Part shown: positions 1 to 7,384 of the stretch, one piece after another | Layout: each line of letters begins with the position of its first letter | How positions within the stretch are numbered: position 1 is the stretch's first letter | From: Bacteroidota bacterium | GTDB taxonomy: Bacteria > Bacteroidota > Ignavibacteria > Ignavibacteriales > Melioribacteraceae | Length of the DNA: 8,515 nucleotides | Reading direction: 5' to 3' | Assembly: GCA_021812745.1 (NCBI GenBank) | Contig: JAKAMS010000095.1 | Coordinates: forward strand, 1-8,515 | Notes under the pieces: generated by a model | What the model saw: only the letters and a program-made list of their open reading frames with translations | What the model was told of the DNA's origin: nothing | The model's database searches: none | Position numbers and translations under genes: made by a program

Positions 1-8
1 GATGTTCC

Positions 9-39
9 TTGATATGAGGAAAATCAATCTATATATTTG
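9..39 (+). promoter_or_regulatory. Bacteroidota-type sigma-A promoter for clpC
   Basis: TATATTTG at 32-39 is a perfect match to the TAnnTTTG -7 element used by the primary sigma factor of Bacteroidota and relatives. A TTG at 9-11 sits 20 bases upstream, which fits the -33 element (TTTG/TTG) at the usual spacing. Transcription would start near 46, giving a leader of roughly 55 bases. No CIRCE (HrcA) or CtsR tandem heptad operator is visible, so the heat-shock control seen in Firmicutes clpC operons is not evident here. Promoter function is inferred from motif and spacing only. Confidence 0.5.
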
Positions 40-99
40 CATTGGAAACCATTTGAATAACTGTACTGTTTACTCATAAAGAATAATAAAGGAAAAGAT

Positions 100-2604
100 A
101 TGGAAGGAAATTTTTCGGAACGGGTGCAGGAAGTAATCAGATTAAGCCGTGAAGAAGCTTTGAGACTTGGTCATGATTACATAGGAACTGAACATTTACT
201 GCTTGGTATTATAAGAGAAGGGCAGGGCGTTGCCGTTCGCATTTTACGTAACCTTGATGTTGATCTTGTAAAGCTTAAAAAAGCAATTGAAGATACAGTT
301 AGAACTTCGGGCGGAACTTTAACAATTGGAAACATTCCGCTTACTAAACAAGCCGAAAAAGTTTTAAAAATAACTCAGATTGAATCTAAAATTTACAAAT
401 CGGATGTTATTGGAACTGAGCATATACTGCTTTCACTATTGAGAGACGAAGATAACATTGCAACGCAAATACTTCATCAATTTAATTTGACATACGATAA
501 TGCAAGGGCAGAGTTAAATAATATTCTCAGCAGTAAAGATCCTTCTAAAACTGTTGCTGCACCGCCTCAGTTTGCAACCGGGAAAAAAACGGAAAAAACT
601 AAAACCCCAGTGTTAGATAATTTTGGACGTGATTTAACAAAATTAGCTATTGAAGATAAACTTGATCCGGTAATTGGAAGAGAAAAAGAGATTGAACGTG
701 TTGCACAAGTTCTAAGCCGTAGAAAGAAAAACAATCCTGTGCTTATTGGCGAACCTGGAGTTGGAAAAACCGCTATTGCGGAAGGTTTGGCGCTAAGAAT
801 TATTCAGAAGAAAGTTCCTCGTATTTTACAGGAAAAGAGAGTTGTAACACTTGATTTAGCAGGTTTAGTTGCCGGAACAAAATACCGCGGACAATTTGAA
901 GAGCGGATGAAAGCTTTAATGACCGAACTTGAAAAAGCTGATGATGTAATTTTATTTATTGATGAATTACATACAATAGTCGGTGCCGGAGGCGCTTCCG
1001 GTTCTCTGGACGCTTCAAATATGTTTAAACCGGCTCTTGCACGAGGTGATATACAATGTATCGGCGCTACTACATTAGATGAGTACAGGAAATATATTGA
1101 AACCGACGGCGCACTCGACCGCAGATTCCAAAAAGTTATGGTTGAACCGCCTTCTGTTGATCAGACAATACAGATTCTCGAGCATATCAAATTCAAATAT
1201 GAAGAGCATCATCATGTTCGCTATTCTAAAGAAGCTATCGAAATTGCGGTTCGTTTAAGCGAAAGATATATAACAGACCGTCATTTGCCGGATAAAGCAA
1301 TAGATGTTCTGGATGAAGCCGGCTCGCGAGTTCACATGGGTAACTTCACAGTTTCTGAAGAAGTATTGAGACTGGAAGAAGAAGTAGAGAAAATTAAACA
1401 ACTCAAGATTCAGGTTGTTAAACAACAGGATTATGAAGAAGCAGCTAGATTGCGCGACAAAGAGAGAACTCTTCAGTCCGATCTTGAAATTGCTAAACGT
1501 GAATGGGACACTAAAACCAAAGATATTATTTACGATGTTAGCGAAGACGATATGGCTACGGTTGTCTCTATGATGACTGGAATTCCGGTTACAAGAGTTG
1601 TTCAAGCTGAATCTGATAAGTTGATGAAGATGGAAAATGCTCTTAAAGGTAGAATAGTAGGACAAGACGAAGCGGTTTCTAGACTTACTAAAGCAATTAG
1701 AAGAACCCGTGCCGGATTGAAAAGACCTTCAAAACCTATTGGAACTTTTATCTTTCTCGGACCAACGGGAGTTGGTAAAACAGAATTAGCAAAAGAACTT
1801 GCACGATACTTATTTGATTCTGAAGAAGCTTTAATTAGAATTGATATGAGCGAGTATATGGAAAAGTTTGCCGTATCACGCTTAGTAGGAGCTCCTCCAG
1901 GATATGTTGGCTACGATGAAGGCGGACAACTGACGGAACGAGTTAGAAGAAAACCATATTCTGTTGTTCTTTTTGATGAAATTGAAAAAGCTCATCCGGA
2001 TGTGTTTAACATTCTTCTTCAAGTTCTTGATGATGGAACTCTTACCGATAGTCTCGGTCGTAAAGTTGATTTTAAGAATACAATTATTATTATGACATCG
2101 AACGTTGGTACTAGAGATATTAGAACTACAGGCGGATTTGGATTTGGCGGTGAATCGGAAGCTGATCAATATTCTCATCTTAAAAATACTGTTGAAGACG
2201 CCATGAAAAAACTCTTCAATCCGGAATTTGTTAACCGTCTTGATGAAACTATTGTTTTCAGAAGCTTGGATAAGGAAGATATTAAGCAGATAATTTCAAT
2301 TGAGATGAAAGACTTAATCAAAAATATCAGCGATAATAAGATGAGCATTGAACTTCATAAATCTGCTAATGAATTTTTAGCTGATAAAGGATTTGATCCG
2401 AAATTCGGAGCAAGACCGTTGAAACGTGCAATTCAAAAGTATGTTGAAGACCCGCTTGCTGAAGAACTTCTTCTTAATAATTTCAAAGAAGGAGATAAAA
2501 TTGTTGTTAAGCATAAAAAAAATAGCGAAGAACTTTACTTTGTCTCCGGTAAAACTACAGAGCCGGAAGAACAAGATAATCAAGAGAAGGAAACGGTTGA
2601 ATAA
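100..2604 (+). CDS. clpC: ATP-dependent Clp protease ATP-binding subunit ClpC
   Basis: ClpC is a cytoplasmic Hsp100/AAA+ unfoldase that threads substrates into the ClpP peptidase. At 834 residues it is of normal full length. Order of domains: two Clp N-terminal repeats (about 1-145); the first AAA+ module with Walker A GEPGVGKT (217-224) and Walker B ending in D288-E289; a middle-domain coiled coil with a UVR motif ([12 protein letters not shown], from 442), which distinguishes ClpC from ClpA and ClpB; the second AAA+ module with Walker A GPTGVGKT (554-561) and Walker B LFDEIEK (D626, E627); and a C-terminal small domain. A GGFGFGG segment (678-684) lies where the ClpP-docking loop is expected. 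The start is supported by AAAGGA (88-93), six bases upstream. No clpP, mcsA/mcsB or ctsR is adjacent. First gene of a + strand run with short gaps; the acidic C-terminal tail is typical. Confidence 0.96.
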   Translation: MEGNFSERVQEVIRLSREEALRLGHDYIGTEHLLLGIIREGQGVAVRILRNLDVDLVKLKKAIEDTVRTSGGTLTIGNIPLTKQAEKVLKITQIESKIYKSDVIGTEHILLSLLRDEDNIATQILHQFNLTYDNARAELNNILSSKDPSKTVAAPPQFATGKKTEKTKTPVLDNFGRDLTKLAIEDKLDPVIGREKEIERVAQVLSRRKKNNPVLIGEPGVGKTAIAEGLALRIIQKKVPRILQEKRVVTLDLAGLVAGTKYRGQFEERMKALMTELEKADDVILFIDELHTIVGAGGASGSLDASNMFKPALARGDIQCIGATTLDEYRKYIETDGALDRRFQKVMVEPPSVDQTIQILEHIKFKYEEHHHVRYSKEAIEIAVRLSERYITDRHLPDKAIDVLDEAGSRVHMGNFTVSEEVLRLEEEVEKIKQLKIQVVKQQDYEEAARLRDKERTLQSDLEIAKREWDTKTKDIIYDVSEDDMATVVSMMTGIPVTRVVQAESDKLMKMENALKGRIVGQDEAVSRLTKAIRRTRAGLKRPSKPIGTFIFLGPTGVGKTELAKELARYLFDSEEALIRIDMSEYMEKFAVSRLVGAPPGYVGYDEGGQLTERVRRKPYSVVLFDEIEKAHPDVFNILLQVLDDGTLTDSLGRKVDFKNTIIIMTSNVGTRDIRTTGGFGFGGESEADQYSHLKNTVEDAMKKLFNPEFVNRLDETIVFRSLDKEDIKQIISIEMKDLIKNISDNKMSIELHKSANEFLADKGFDPKFGARPLKRAIQKYVEDPLAEELLLNNFKEGDKIVVKHKKNSEELYFVSGKTTEPEEQDNQEKETVE

Positions 2605-2622
2605 ATTTCTAAACGTGATTAA

Positions 2623-2907
2623 ATGAAACTACTTAACACCGAAGAGATAAAAGAAAAATTGGAGTCTTTGAACGGTTGGTTTTATCTTGATGATTCTTTT
2701 GTCAAAGAGTTTAAGCTGAAGAGTTTTGCTGATGCAGTTGCTTTTATAGTAAAAGTAGGTTTTGAAGCTGAAAAATTGGAACATCATCCGGATTTGCTCC
2801 TTCATTCTTGGAATAAATTAAAAATTACTTTATCAACCCATAGTGAGGGGGGAGTTACCGAAAGCGATTTCGCCCTCGCTCAAATAATTGATACTATCAG
2901 ACAATGA
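2623..2907 (+). CDS. Pterin-4a-carbinolamine dehydratase-like protein (PCD/DCoH family)
   Basis: A 94-residue protein of the usual size for this family, which dehydrates 4a-hydroxytetrahydrobiopterin in the recycling of the pterin cofactor of aromatic amino acid hydroxylases. The family active-site signature is complete: E50-x3-H54-H55-P56-x6-W63-x9-H73-x8-D82. The flanking AEKLEHHPD and [15 protein letters not shown] segments are also typical. It begins 18 bp after clpC with no clear Shine-Dalgarno sequence, and its stop overlaps the pyrE start (ATGA, 2904-2907), so the two are probably translationally coupled. No phenylalanine hydroxylase or folate/pterin gene is in the window, so the substrate is unknown. 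Some bacterial homologues are thought to act in pterin or molybdopterin metabolism rather than with a hydroxylase. Catalytic competence is inferred from the intact motif. Confidence 0.9.
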   Translation: MKLLNTEEIKEKLESLNGWFYLDDSFVKEFKLKSFADAVAFIVKVGFEAEKLEHHPDLLLHSWNKLKITLSTHSEGGVTESDFALAQIIDTIRQ

Positions 2908-3482
2908 CAACACAAAACATTTTAGAAATTTTTCAGAAGACAAATGCCCTCTTGAACGGGCATTTTTTATTGACCTCGGGGCGGCATAGCAATCAATATT
3001 TTCAATGTGCTCTTGTTCTACAATATCCTAGCTACAATGAGATAATTTGCAGTAAGATTGCCGAGCATTTCAAAGACACAGAGATTGATGCGGTAATTTC
3101 TCCTGCAATTGGAGGAATCATAGTTGGGCAAGAAGTTGCCCGCCTTCTTGGTAAAAAATCTATTTTTGCAGAAAGAGAAGATAAATCACTAACGCTTCGC
3201 CGTGGTTTCAATATTGAAGAAGGGAAAAAATATTTAGTGTGCGAAGATGTAGTAACAACAGGCGGCTCTGTTTTTGAAGTAATGGAAATTGTGAGAGATA
3301 ACGGCGGGATTGTAGCCGGAGTTGGTTATATTGTTGATAGAAGCAATAATAAAGTACAGTTTGGTGTTCCGCAGTTCAGTACTCTACAACTAGAGGTAGT
3401 ATCTTACCAGCCGGAAGAATGTCCAATGTGTAAACAAAATATTCCAGCAATAAAGCCCGGTTCAAGAAAAGTCAAACCGTAA
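2904..3482 (+). CDS. pyrE: Orotate phosphoribosyltransferase
   Basis: Converts orotate and PRPP to orotidine 5'-monophosphate in de novo pyrimidine synthesis, in the cytoplasm. The 192-residue protein has the PRPP-binding signature [11 protein letters not shown] (112-122), the N-terminal substrate loop [13 protein letters not shown] (21-33), and the [14 protein letters not shown] strand-loop (from 66). The flexible-loop segment AEREDK lies in between. The C-terminal CPMC (173-176) and KPGSR segment resembles the slightly longer PyrE type seen in Thermus and related bacteria rather than the enterobacterial one. The start overlaps the preceding gene's stop by 4 bp. No other pyr gene is nearby, so this is a dispersed pyrimidine gene. 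A terminator-like hairpin lies within its first 22 codons (separate entry). Confidence 0.95.
   Translation: MTTQNILEIFQKTNALLNGHFLLTSGRHSNQYFQCALVLQYPSYNEIICSKIAEHFKDTEIDAVISPAIGGIIVGQEVARLLGKKSIFAEREDKSLTLRRGFNIEEGKKYLVCEDVVTTGGSVFEVMEIVRDNGGIVAGVGYIVDRSNNKVQFGVPQFSTLQLEVVSYQPEECPMCKQNIPAIKPGSRKVKP
2942..2968 (+). terminator. Intragenic terminator-like hairpin at the start of pyrE
   Basis: An 8-bp perfect stem, AAATGCCC (2942-2949) with GGGCATTT (2958-2965), encloses an 8-base loop and runs directly into six T residues (2963-2968). This is the shape of an intrinsic terminator, but it lies in codons 13-22 of pyrE. It could act as an attenuator when pyrE translation is poor. It could also be a coincidence of coding constraint, since the downstream arm encodes the G-H-F-L segment at the substrate-binding end. 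The structure is seen directly; the function is inference. Confidence 0.3.
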
Positions 3483-3501
3483 CATCTTAAGGAATAAATA
3501 A

Positions 3502-4770
3502 ATGAGAAAAGTTTTTGCTCTTTTACTCTGTTTAGTAATCACTACAAACGCGCAAATTAAATTTGATGATTACTTCGTTGATCAAACACTTCGTTTCGAT
3601 TTTTTCCATACTGGAAATAAAACTACAGAAACAATCTCTTTCGATAAGTTAGTTAAAGAAGGACAATGGAGCGGTCCCAAAAAGAATCTGATTGATCCAT
3701 TTGGATATGGAAATTATTTCTTTAAGGTTTTCGATGTTACTTCAAATAATCTAATCTATTCTAGAGGATTCTCTACACTGTATCAAGAATGGCAAACGAC
3801 AGAAGAATCAAAGAATACAGTACGCACATTCTCCGGTTCTATAATTATGCCGTTCCCAAAAGAGAAAATCCGTGTAGAGATTTACAGAAGAGACCGGAAA
3901 AATAATTTTGTAAAGAAATTTGATTACACCGTTGATCCCAAAAATTATTTTATAGTTGATGAACGAATTAGGCCTTACGATAATTTCAAAGTGCATTACT
4001 CCGGTGATCCATCATCCAAACTAGATATTGTATTTATTCCGGAAGGATATACGAAATCTGAAATGGAAAAATTTCATAAAGATTGTGAAAGATTTGCCGG
4101 ATACTTGTTCGATTATTCACCTTACAAAGAAAATAAAGACAAAATAAATATTTGGGGAATTGAAGCGCCGTCAAACGAATCCGGTACAGATATTCCCGCA
4201 AAAAATATTTGGAAACAGACATTGATCAATTCCAGTTTCTATACTTTTGATAGTGAACGTTACTTAATGACTACTGATTATCAAACAGTGCGCGATGTTG
4301 CCGCAAATGCCCCTTATGATCAAATTTTCATCATGGTTAACACTTCTAAATATGGCGGCGGAGCTATTTATAATTTCTATTCAATGACTTGCGTTGATAA
4401 TAAATCCGCTAAGCAAGTTTTTGTTCACGAATTCGCGCATGGACTTGCTGGACTTGCAGACGAGTACGGAAATGACAACACTTATCAAGATATGTATCCG
4501 ACCGATGTTGAACCATGGGAACCAAACTTAACCACAATGGTTAATTTTGACTGTAAATGGAAAAATTTAATCGAACCCGGAACACCAATTCCGACACCGC
4601 CCGAAGATAAATACAAAGACAAAATAGGTGTGTTTGAAGGCGGCGGTTATGTTGCTAAAGGTGTTTACCGACCGACCTTTAACAGTATTATGAATTCATT
4701 TACATCTAATGAGTTTAATCAAGTATGTAAAGATGTAATTCAGAAAATCATAAACTATTATTCGGAATAG
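3502..4770 (+). CDS. Secreted M64 family metallopeptidase (IgA peptidase M64)
   Basis: A 422-residue zinc protease precursor. Residues 1-17 form a Sec signal peptide (positively charged start, leucine-rich core, cleavage likely after TNA before Q18), so the product is exported. Residues about 20-150 match the beta-rich N-terminal domain that accompanies the M64 catalytic domain in Bacteroidota. The catalytic domain begins near DIVFIPEGYT and carries the zinc motif HEFAH (309-313) followed by GLADEYG (317-323). H309 and H313 should bind zinc, E310 should be the catalytic base, and an acidic residue of the ADEY segment is a plausible further ligand. A later SIMNSF (M397) may form a Met-turn-like segment. 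A good ribosome binding site, AAGGA (3489-3493), lies eight bases before the start, 19 bp after pyrE. The family name comes from a Clostridium IgA protease; in this context a general extracellular or periplasmic protease is more likely. No C-terminal sorting domain or lipobox is seen. Confidence 0.88.
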   Translation: MRKVFALLLCLVITTNAQIKFDDYFVDQTLRFDFFHTGNKTTETISFDKLVKEGQWSGPKKNLIDPFGYGNYFFKVFDVTSNNLIYSRGFSTLYQEWQTTEESKNTVRTFSGSIIMPFPKEKIRVEIYRRDRKNNFVKKFDYTVDPKNYFIVDERIRPYDNFKVHYSGDPSSKLDIVFIPEGYTKSEMEKFHKDCERFAGYLFDYSPYKENKDKINIWGIEAPSNESGTDIPAKNIWKQTLINSSFYTFDSERYLMTTDYQTVRDVAANAPYDQIFIMVNTSKYGGGAIYNFYSMTCVDNKSAKQVFVHEFAHGLAGLADEYGNDNTYQDMYPTDVEPWEPNLTTMVNFDCKWKNLIEPGTPIPTPPEDKYKDKIGVFEGGGYVAKGVYRPTFNSIMNSFTSNEFNQVCKDVIQKIINYYSE

Positions 4771-4777
4771 AAGATAG

Positions 4778-6013
4778 ATGGATCAGAAGAAACTTTACAG
4801 AACGATTGAGACTGTATCATCAAGAAAATTTAATTCAGACGAAGCACTTCTTGAAGATATTGTAAAACAGATAATTAATAATGAAGAGATTAAACTTACC
4901 GGAGGACGAATCTGGAAATTTAATCCCCGAAAGAAAACATATAATTTATCTTTCCAAACCGGTAAAGTTTCCAAAATTGCCGATGGTTATGCACTTGACA
5001 TTAAAAATTATCCCTTCTTCGACAGCATATCATTTGAAAGAACAATATTAGCAACTGAGACAGATAAAACACTTATCAAGAAGGGAATTGTCAATTACTC
5101 TGCAAGCGGAGTAGGCAGAAAAATTAAAGTAGGCGACAAAAAATATTATGAATATCTGCTTGCGGTCAACAGCGATATGATTGGCGATGATTTGCGCGAT
5201 ACACTCAATATTGTGGCAACTGTTTTAACTTCTAAATTGAATGAGAGGTATCTTCATCAATCAAGAAAAAATCTTATTGCGGATATAGACAAAGCGAGGG
5301 AGATTCAAAGAAGTATTCTGCCGGAGCATCAATACCATTTTAATTCTTACGATATTTTTGGCGTAACATTGCCGGCGCAAATTGTCGGCGGAGATTTTTA
5401 TGACTACTTAAAACTAGGTGATGGAGAAGAGCGGCTTGGCATTTTAATGGGAGATGCAGCATCAAAAGGATTGGGTGCCGCTGCAGAGGCAATGTACATT
5501 TCTGGCGCGATGAGAATGGCAAGTACTTTTCAAGTAAAGATTTCTTTAATGATGTCGCGTATGAATCAACTTGTAAATAAAATTTTCAGCGATGATAAAT
5601 TTGCTTCTCTATTTTACGGAGAGCTTTCCAACGATAAGAAAGGGTTATTCCTTTACGCAAACGCCGGACAAAATCCGCCAATGTTTTATAGAAAAAAGTT
5701 TAACGACATTATTCTGTTAGATTCAACCGGACCTTTACTGGGACCGACTCCAAACGCTAAATTTGAAACCGACAGCATCAATTTCCACAAGGGTGATGTT
5801 TTAGTAATCTATTCTGACGGTTTAGTTGAAGCAGCGAACGATAAATTTGAATTTTACGGAGAAGAAAAATTGGGGCATATTATTTTGGATAGTGTTAATT
5901 TATCGCCCAAAGAAATTGCAGCTTCTATTCTTGAAGACGTCATAAAGTTCAGCACGAATGAAAGTCAATATCAAGATGACAAAACAATTGTTGTTATAAA
6001 ACGAAACGGATAA
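4778..6013 (+). CDS. GAF-like domain plus RsbU/SpoIIE-type PP2C serine phosphatase
   Basis: A 411-residue cytoplasmic protein with no signal or membrane segment. The C-terminal half is a PPM/SpoIIE phosphatase domain with its metal-binding acidic residues intact: GGDFYD (D206, D209), MGD (D226), SDG (D347) and DDKT (D400-D401). It is preceded by the RsbU-type signalling helix DIDKAREIQRSILP (169-182), a coiled-coil linker that couples a sensor to the phosphatase. Residues about 1-160 look like a GAF-type sensor by position and pattern (the GRIWKF strand and a central hydrophobic strand pair), but I see no clear ligand motif. Such enzymes usually dephosphorylate a STAS-domain anti-sigma antagonist; no STAS or RsbW-type kinase gene is in this window. 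It starts 7 bp after the peptidase gene with only a weak GGAA (4764-4767) upstream, and ends one base before the PduS-like gene, implying co-transcription and coupled translation. Confidence 0.88.
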   Translation: MDQKKLYRTIETVSSRKFNSDEALLEDIVKQIINNEEIKLTGGRIWKFNPRKKTYNLSFQTGKVSKIADGYALDIKNYPFFDSISFERTILATETDKTLIKKGIVNYSASGVGRKIKVGDKKYYEYLLAVNSDMIGDDLRDTLNIVATVLTSKLNERYLHQSRKNLIADIDKAREIQRSILPEHQYHFNSYDIFGVTLPAQIVGGDFYDYLKLGDGEERLGILMGDAASKGLGAAAEAMYISGAMRMASTFQVKISLMMSRMNQLVNKIFSDDKFASLFYGELSNDKKGLFLYANAGQNPPMFYRKKFNDIILLDSTGPLLGPTPNAKFETDSINFHKGDVLVIYSDGLVEAANDKFEFYGEEKLGHIILDSVNLSPKEIAASILEDVIKFSTNESQYQDDKTIVVIKRNG

Positions 6014-6014
6014 T

Positions 6015-7328
6015 ATGGATCTCGTTCAAAAAATATTTGATGCAGGTGTCGTTGGTGCCGGCGGAGCCGGATTCCCAACACATATTAAAGCTAAATCTAA
6101 AGTTGAATTTGTTCTTGTCAACGGTGCGGAATGTGAACCATTGATCCACAAAGATTTTGAGTTAATGAAAAACTTTGCGCCGGAAATTGTTAAAGCTGTT
6201 GAATTGATGACCAAAGAAACTTCTGCAAAGAAATCTTACTTTGGTATCAAAGCAAAAAATGGCGCAGCAATCGAAGCGGTCGAAAAAAATTATTCCAATG
6301 GGAAAATTGAAACTTGTCTTCTTGGGGATTTCTATCCAAGCGGCGATGAATATGAATTAGTTTATGCTGCGACAAAGAGATTAATTCCGCCATACGGTTT
6401 GCCGCTTGATGTTGGCTGTGTGGTGAACAACGTAGAGACTTTTTATAATATCTCCCGTGCCGTTGAAGACAAGCCAGTTATACAGAAATTTGTTTGTGTA
6501 ACCGGGTCTGTTAAAAATCCTTCTTCGTTTTTCGTTCCTATCGGAACAAGCTTAAAAGAACTGCTTGATCATGCTGGCGGAGCTACTGTATCAGAGTATG
6601 GAGTTTTTGTAAGTGGCATATTGATGGGCAAACTTACTTCCGATTTAACAGAAGTTGTAACAAAAACTACAGCCGGAATTATTGTTCTTCCGGCAGATCA
6701 TTATCTGGTAAATAGAACTAAGAGACCAATCCAAGACAAAAATAGAATCGGAAAATCAGCATGCGATCAATGCAGTTATTGTACAGAATTTTGTCCTAGA
6801 TACCTTTTAGGTTATGATGTTCAACCGCATAAAGTAATGAGATCACTTGGATTTACAACAACAGGAAATTCAGTGTGGAATCAATATGCAGATCTTTGTT
6901 GTTCGTGCGGATTGTGTTCTCTTTACTCATGTCCGGAAGATTTATATCCGCGCGAAGCTTGCGATCAAGGCAAAGTTGAAAATAAAAAAATAGGATCAAG
7001 ATACGAACAGCAGAAGCCAGTAAAAGTTCATCCCATCAAAGAAGGAAGAAGAGTTCCGCTGAAACAATTAATGAAGCGGATTGATGTTCTAAAATATGAT
7101 GCTCATACACCGTTTGTAAATAAATCACCCGATGTTTCGCATGTTAAGATCATGCTGAAACAACACATTGGTGCTGCTGCAAAATCTGTTGTTAAACTCG
7201 GTGATAATGTAGTTGAAGGAACCTTGATTGCCGATGTTGAAGAAGGAAAACTCGGCGCAAAAATTCACGCTTCTATTAGCGGAAGAGTAACTCATGTTTC
7301 TGATGAGTTTATTAAAATTGCTAAATAA
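6015..7328 (+). CDS. pduS: PduS-like RnfC-type flavin/Fe-S electron-transfer protein of bacterial microcompartments
   Basis: In the propanediol compartment PduS is an FMN and two-[4Fe-4S] protein that reduces cobalamin, and it binds the shell protein PduT. Related proteins occur in glycyl-radical compartments. This copy, at 437 residues, is near the family length. Visible in order: the RnfC-like nucleotide/flavin-binding GAGGAGFPTH (14-23) and NGAECEPL (36-43); an SLBB fold (about 158-205, starting FVCVTGSV); ferredoxin cluster 1, C250-x2-C253-x2-C256-x3-C260-P; cluster 2, C295-x2-C298-x2-C301-x4-C306-P, with the family's unusual x4 spacing; a linker with EGRRVPLK; and a C-terminal barrel-sandwich region (about 376-437, HIGAAAKSV to the end). 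This matches PduS rather than RnfC, where the sandwich domain is N-terminal. It starts one base after the phosphatase gene and is followed by the pduT-like gene. No B12-dependent diol dehydratase or glycyl-radical enzyme is in the window, so the electron acceptor is unknown. Confidence 0.88.
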   Translation: MDLVQKIFDAGVVGAGGAGFPTHIKAKSKVEFVLVNGAECEPLIHKDFELMKNFAPEIVKAVELMTKETSAKKSYFGIKAKNGAAIEAVEKNYSNGKIETCLLGDFYPSGDEYELVYAATKRLIPPYGLPLDVGCVVNNVETFYNISRAVEDKPVIQKFVCVTGSVKNPSSFFVPIGTSLKELLDHAGGATVSEYGVFVSGILMGKLTSDLTEVVTKTTAGIIVLPADHYLVNRTKRPIQDKNRIGKSACDQCSYCTEFCPRYLLGYDVQPHKVMRSLGFTTTGNSVWNQYADLCCSCGLCSLYSCPEDLYPREACDQGKVENKKIGSRYEQQKPVKVHPIKEGRRVPLKQLMKRIDVLKYDAHTPFVNKSPDVSHVKIMLKQHIGAAAKSVVKLGDNVVEGTLIADVEEGKLGAKIHASISGRVTHVSDEFIKIAK

Positions 7329-7335
7329 AAAATAG

Positions 7336-7365
7336 ATCATTGCAAAATAGTTTTGGTGCAATGAT
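7336..7365. promoter_or_regulatory. Inverted repeat flanking a -7-like box, between the pduS-like and pduT-like genes
   Basis: A perfect 9-bp inverted repeat, ATCATTGCA (7336-7344) and TGCAATGAT (7357-7365), is separated by 12 bases. Those 12 bases contain TAGTTTTG (7348-7355), a perfect TAnnTTTG -7 element. If used, transcription would start near 7362, about 20 bases before the shell-protein start and just ahead of its ribosome binding site. The dyad could be an operator overlapping an internal promoter. Alternatively, as RNA, it could be a hairpin that sets the relative amounts of the two products or is a processing site. It is not a canonical terminator because no T-run follows. No -33 element is at good spacing (the nearest TTG, 7318-7320, is 27 bases away). 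Confidence 0.45.
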
Positions 7366-7371
7366 TAAATG

Positions 7372-7376
7372 AAAGG
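7372..7376 (+). promoter_or_regulatory. Ribosome binding site of the pduT-like gene
   Basis: AAAGG lies eight bases upstream of the ATG at 7385. A second in-frame ATG at 7391 would be 14 bases away, so 7385 is the preferred start. This is among the clearest ribosome binding sites in the window, as suits a structural protein. Confidence 0.6.
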
Positions 7377-7384
7377 TATTTATA

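Noticed and set aside
2..79. Short frame upstream of clpC (25 codons, ATG at 2), possibly a leader peptide or the tail of an upstream gene
   Set aside because: It overlaps the predicted promoter, has no visible ribosome binding site within the window, and its sequence suggests no family. Too short to support.
986..1001. CCGGA/TCCGG inverted repeat inside clpC
   Set aside because: Five-bp stem in a Gly/Ser-rich coding loop with no T-run; expected by chance from codon use.
1255..1665. Antisense open frame of 136 codons within clpC, and similar ones at 1882-2178 and 2377-2583
   Set aside because: They lie fully opposite a well-supported clpC, encode low-complexity Phe/Ser/Asn/Ile-rich products typical of reverse-strand AT-rich codons, and match no family I recognise.
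2426..2626. Same-strand alternative frame of 66 codons overlapping the clpC 3' end
   Set aside because: Very Lys/Ile-rich out-of-frame reading of conserved ClpC C-terminal sequence; no ribosome binding site.
3808..4222. Antisense open frames within the M64 peptidase gene (3808-3996 and 4034-4222), and others at 5340-5522, 6026-6214 and 7125-7361
   Set aside because: All are shadows of confidently identified + strand genes and have no recognisable domains.
6015..7328. RnfC subunit of an Rnf ion-pumping complex, or NADH dehydrogenase NuoF
   Set aside because: No rnfA/B/D/E/G neighbours. The sandwich domain is C-terminal as in PduS, and the next gene is a PduT-like shell protein. Cluster 2 spacing (x2-x2-x4) also matches PduS.
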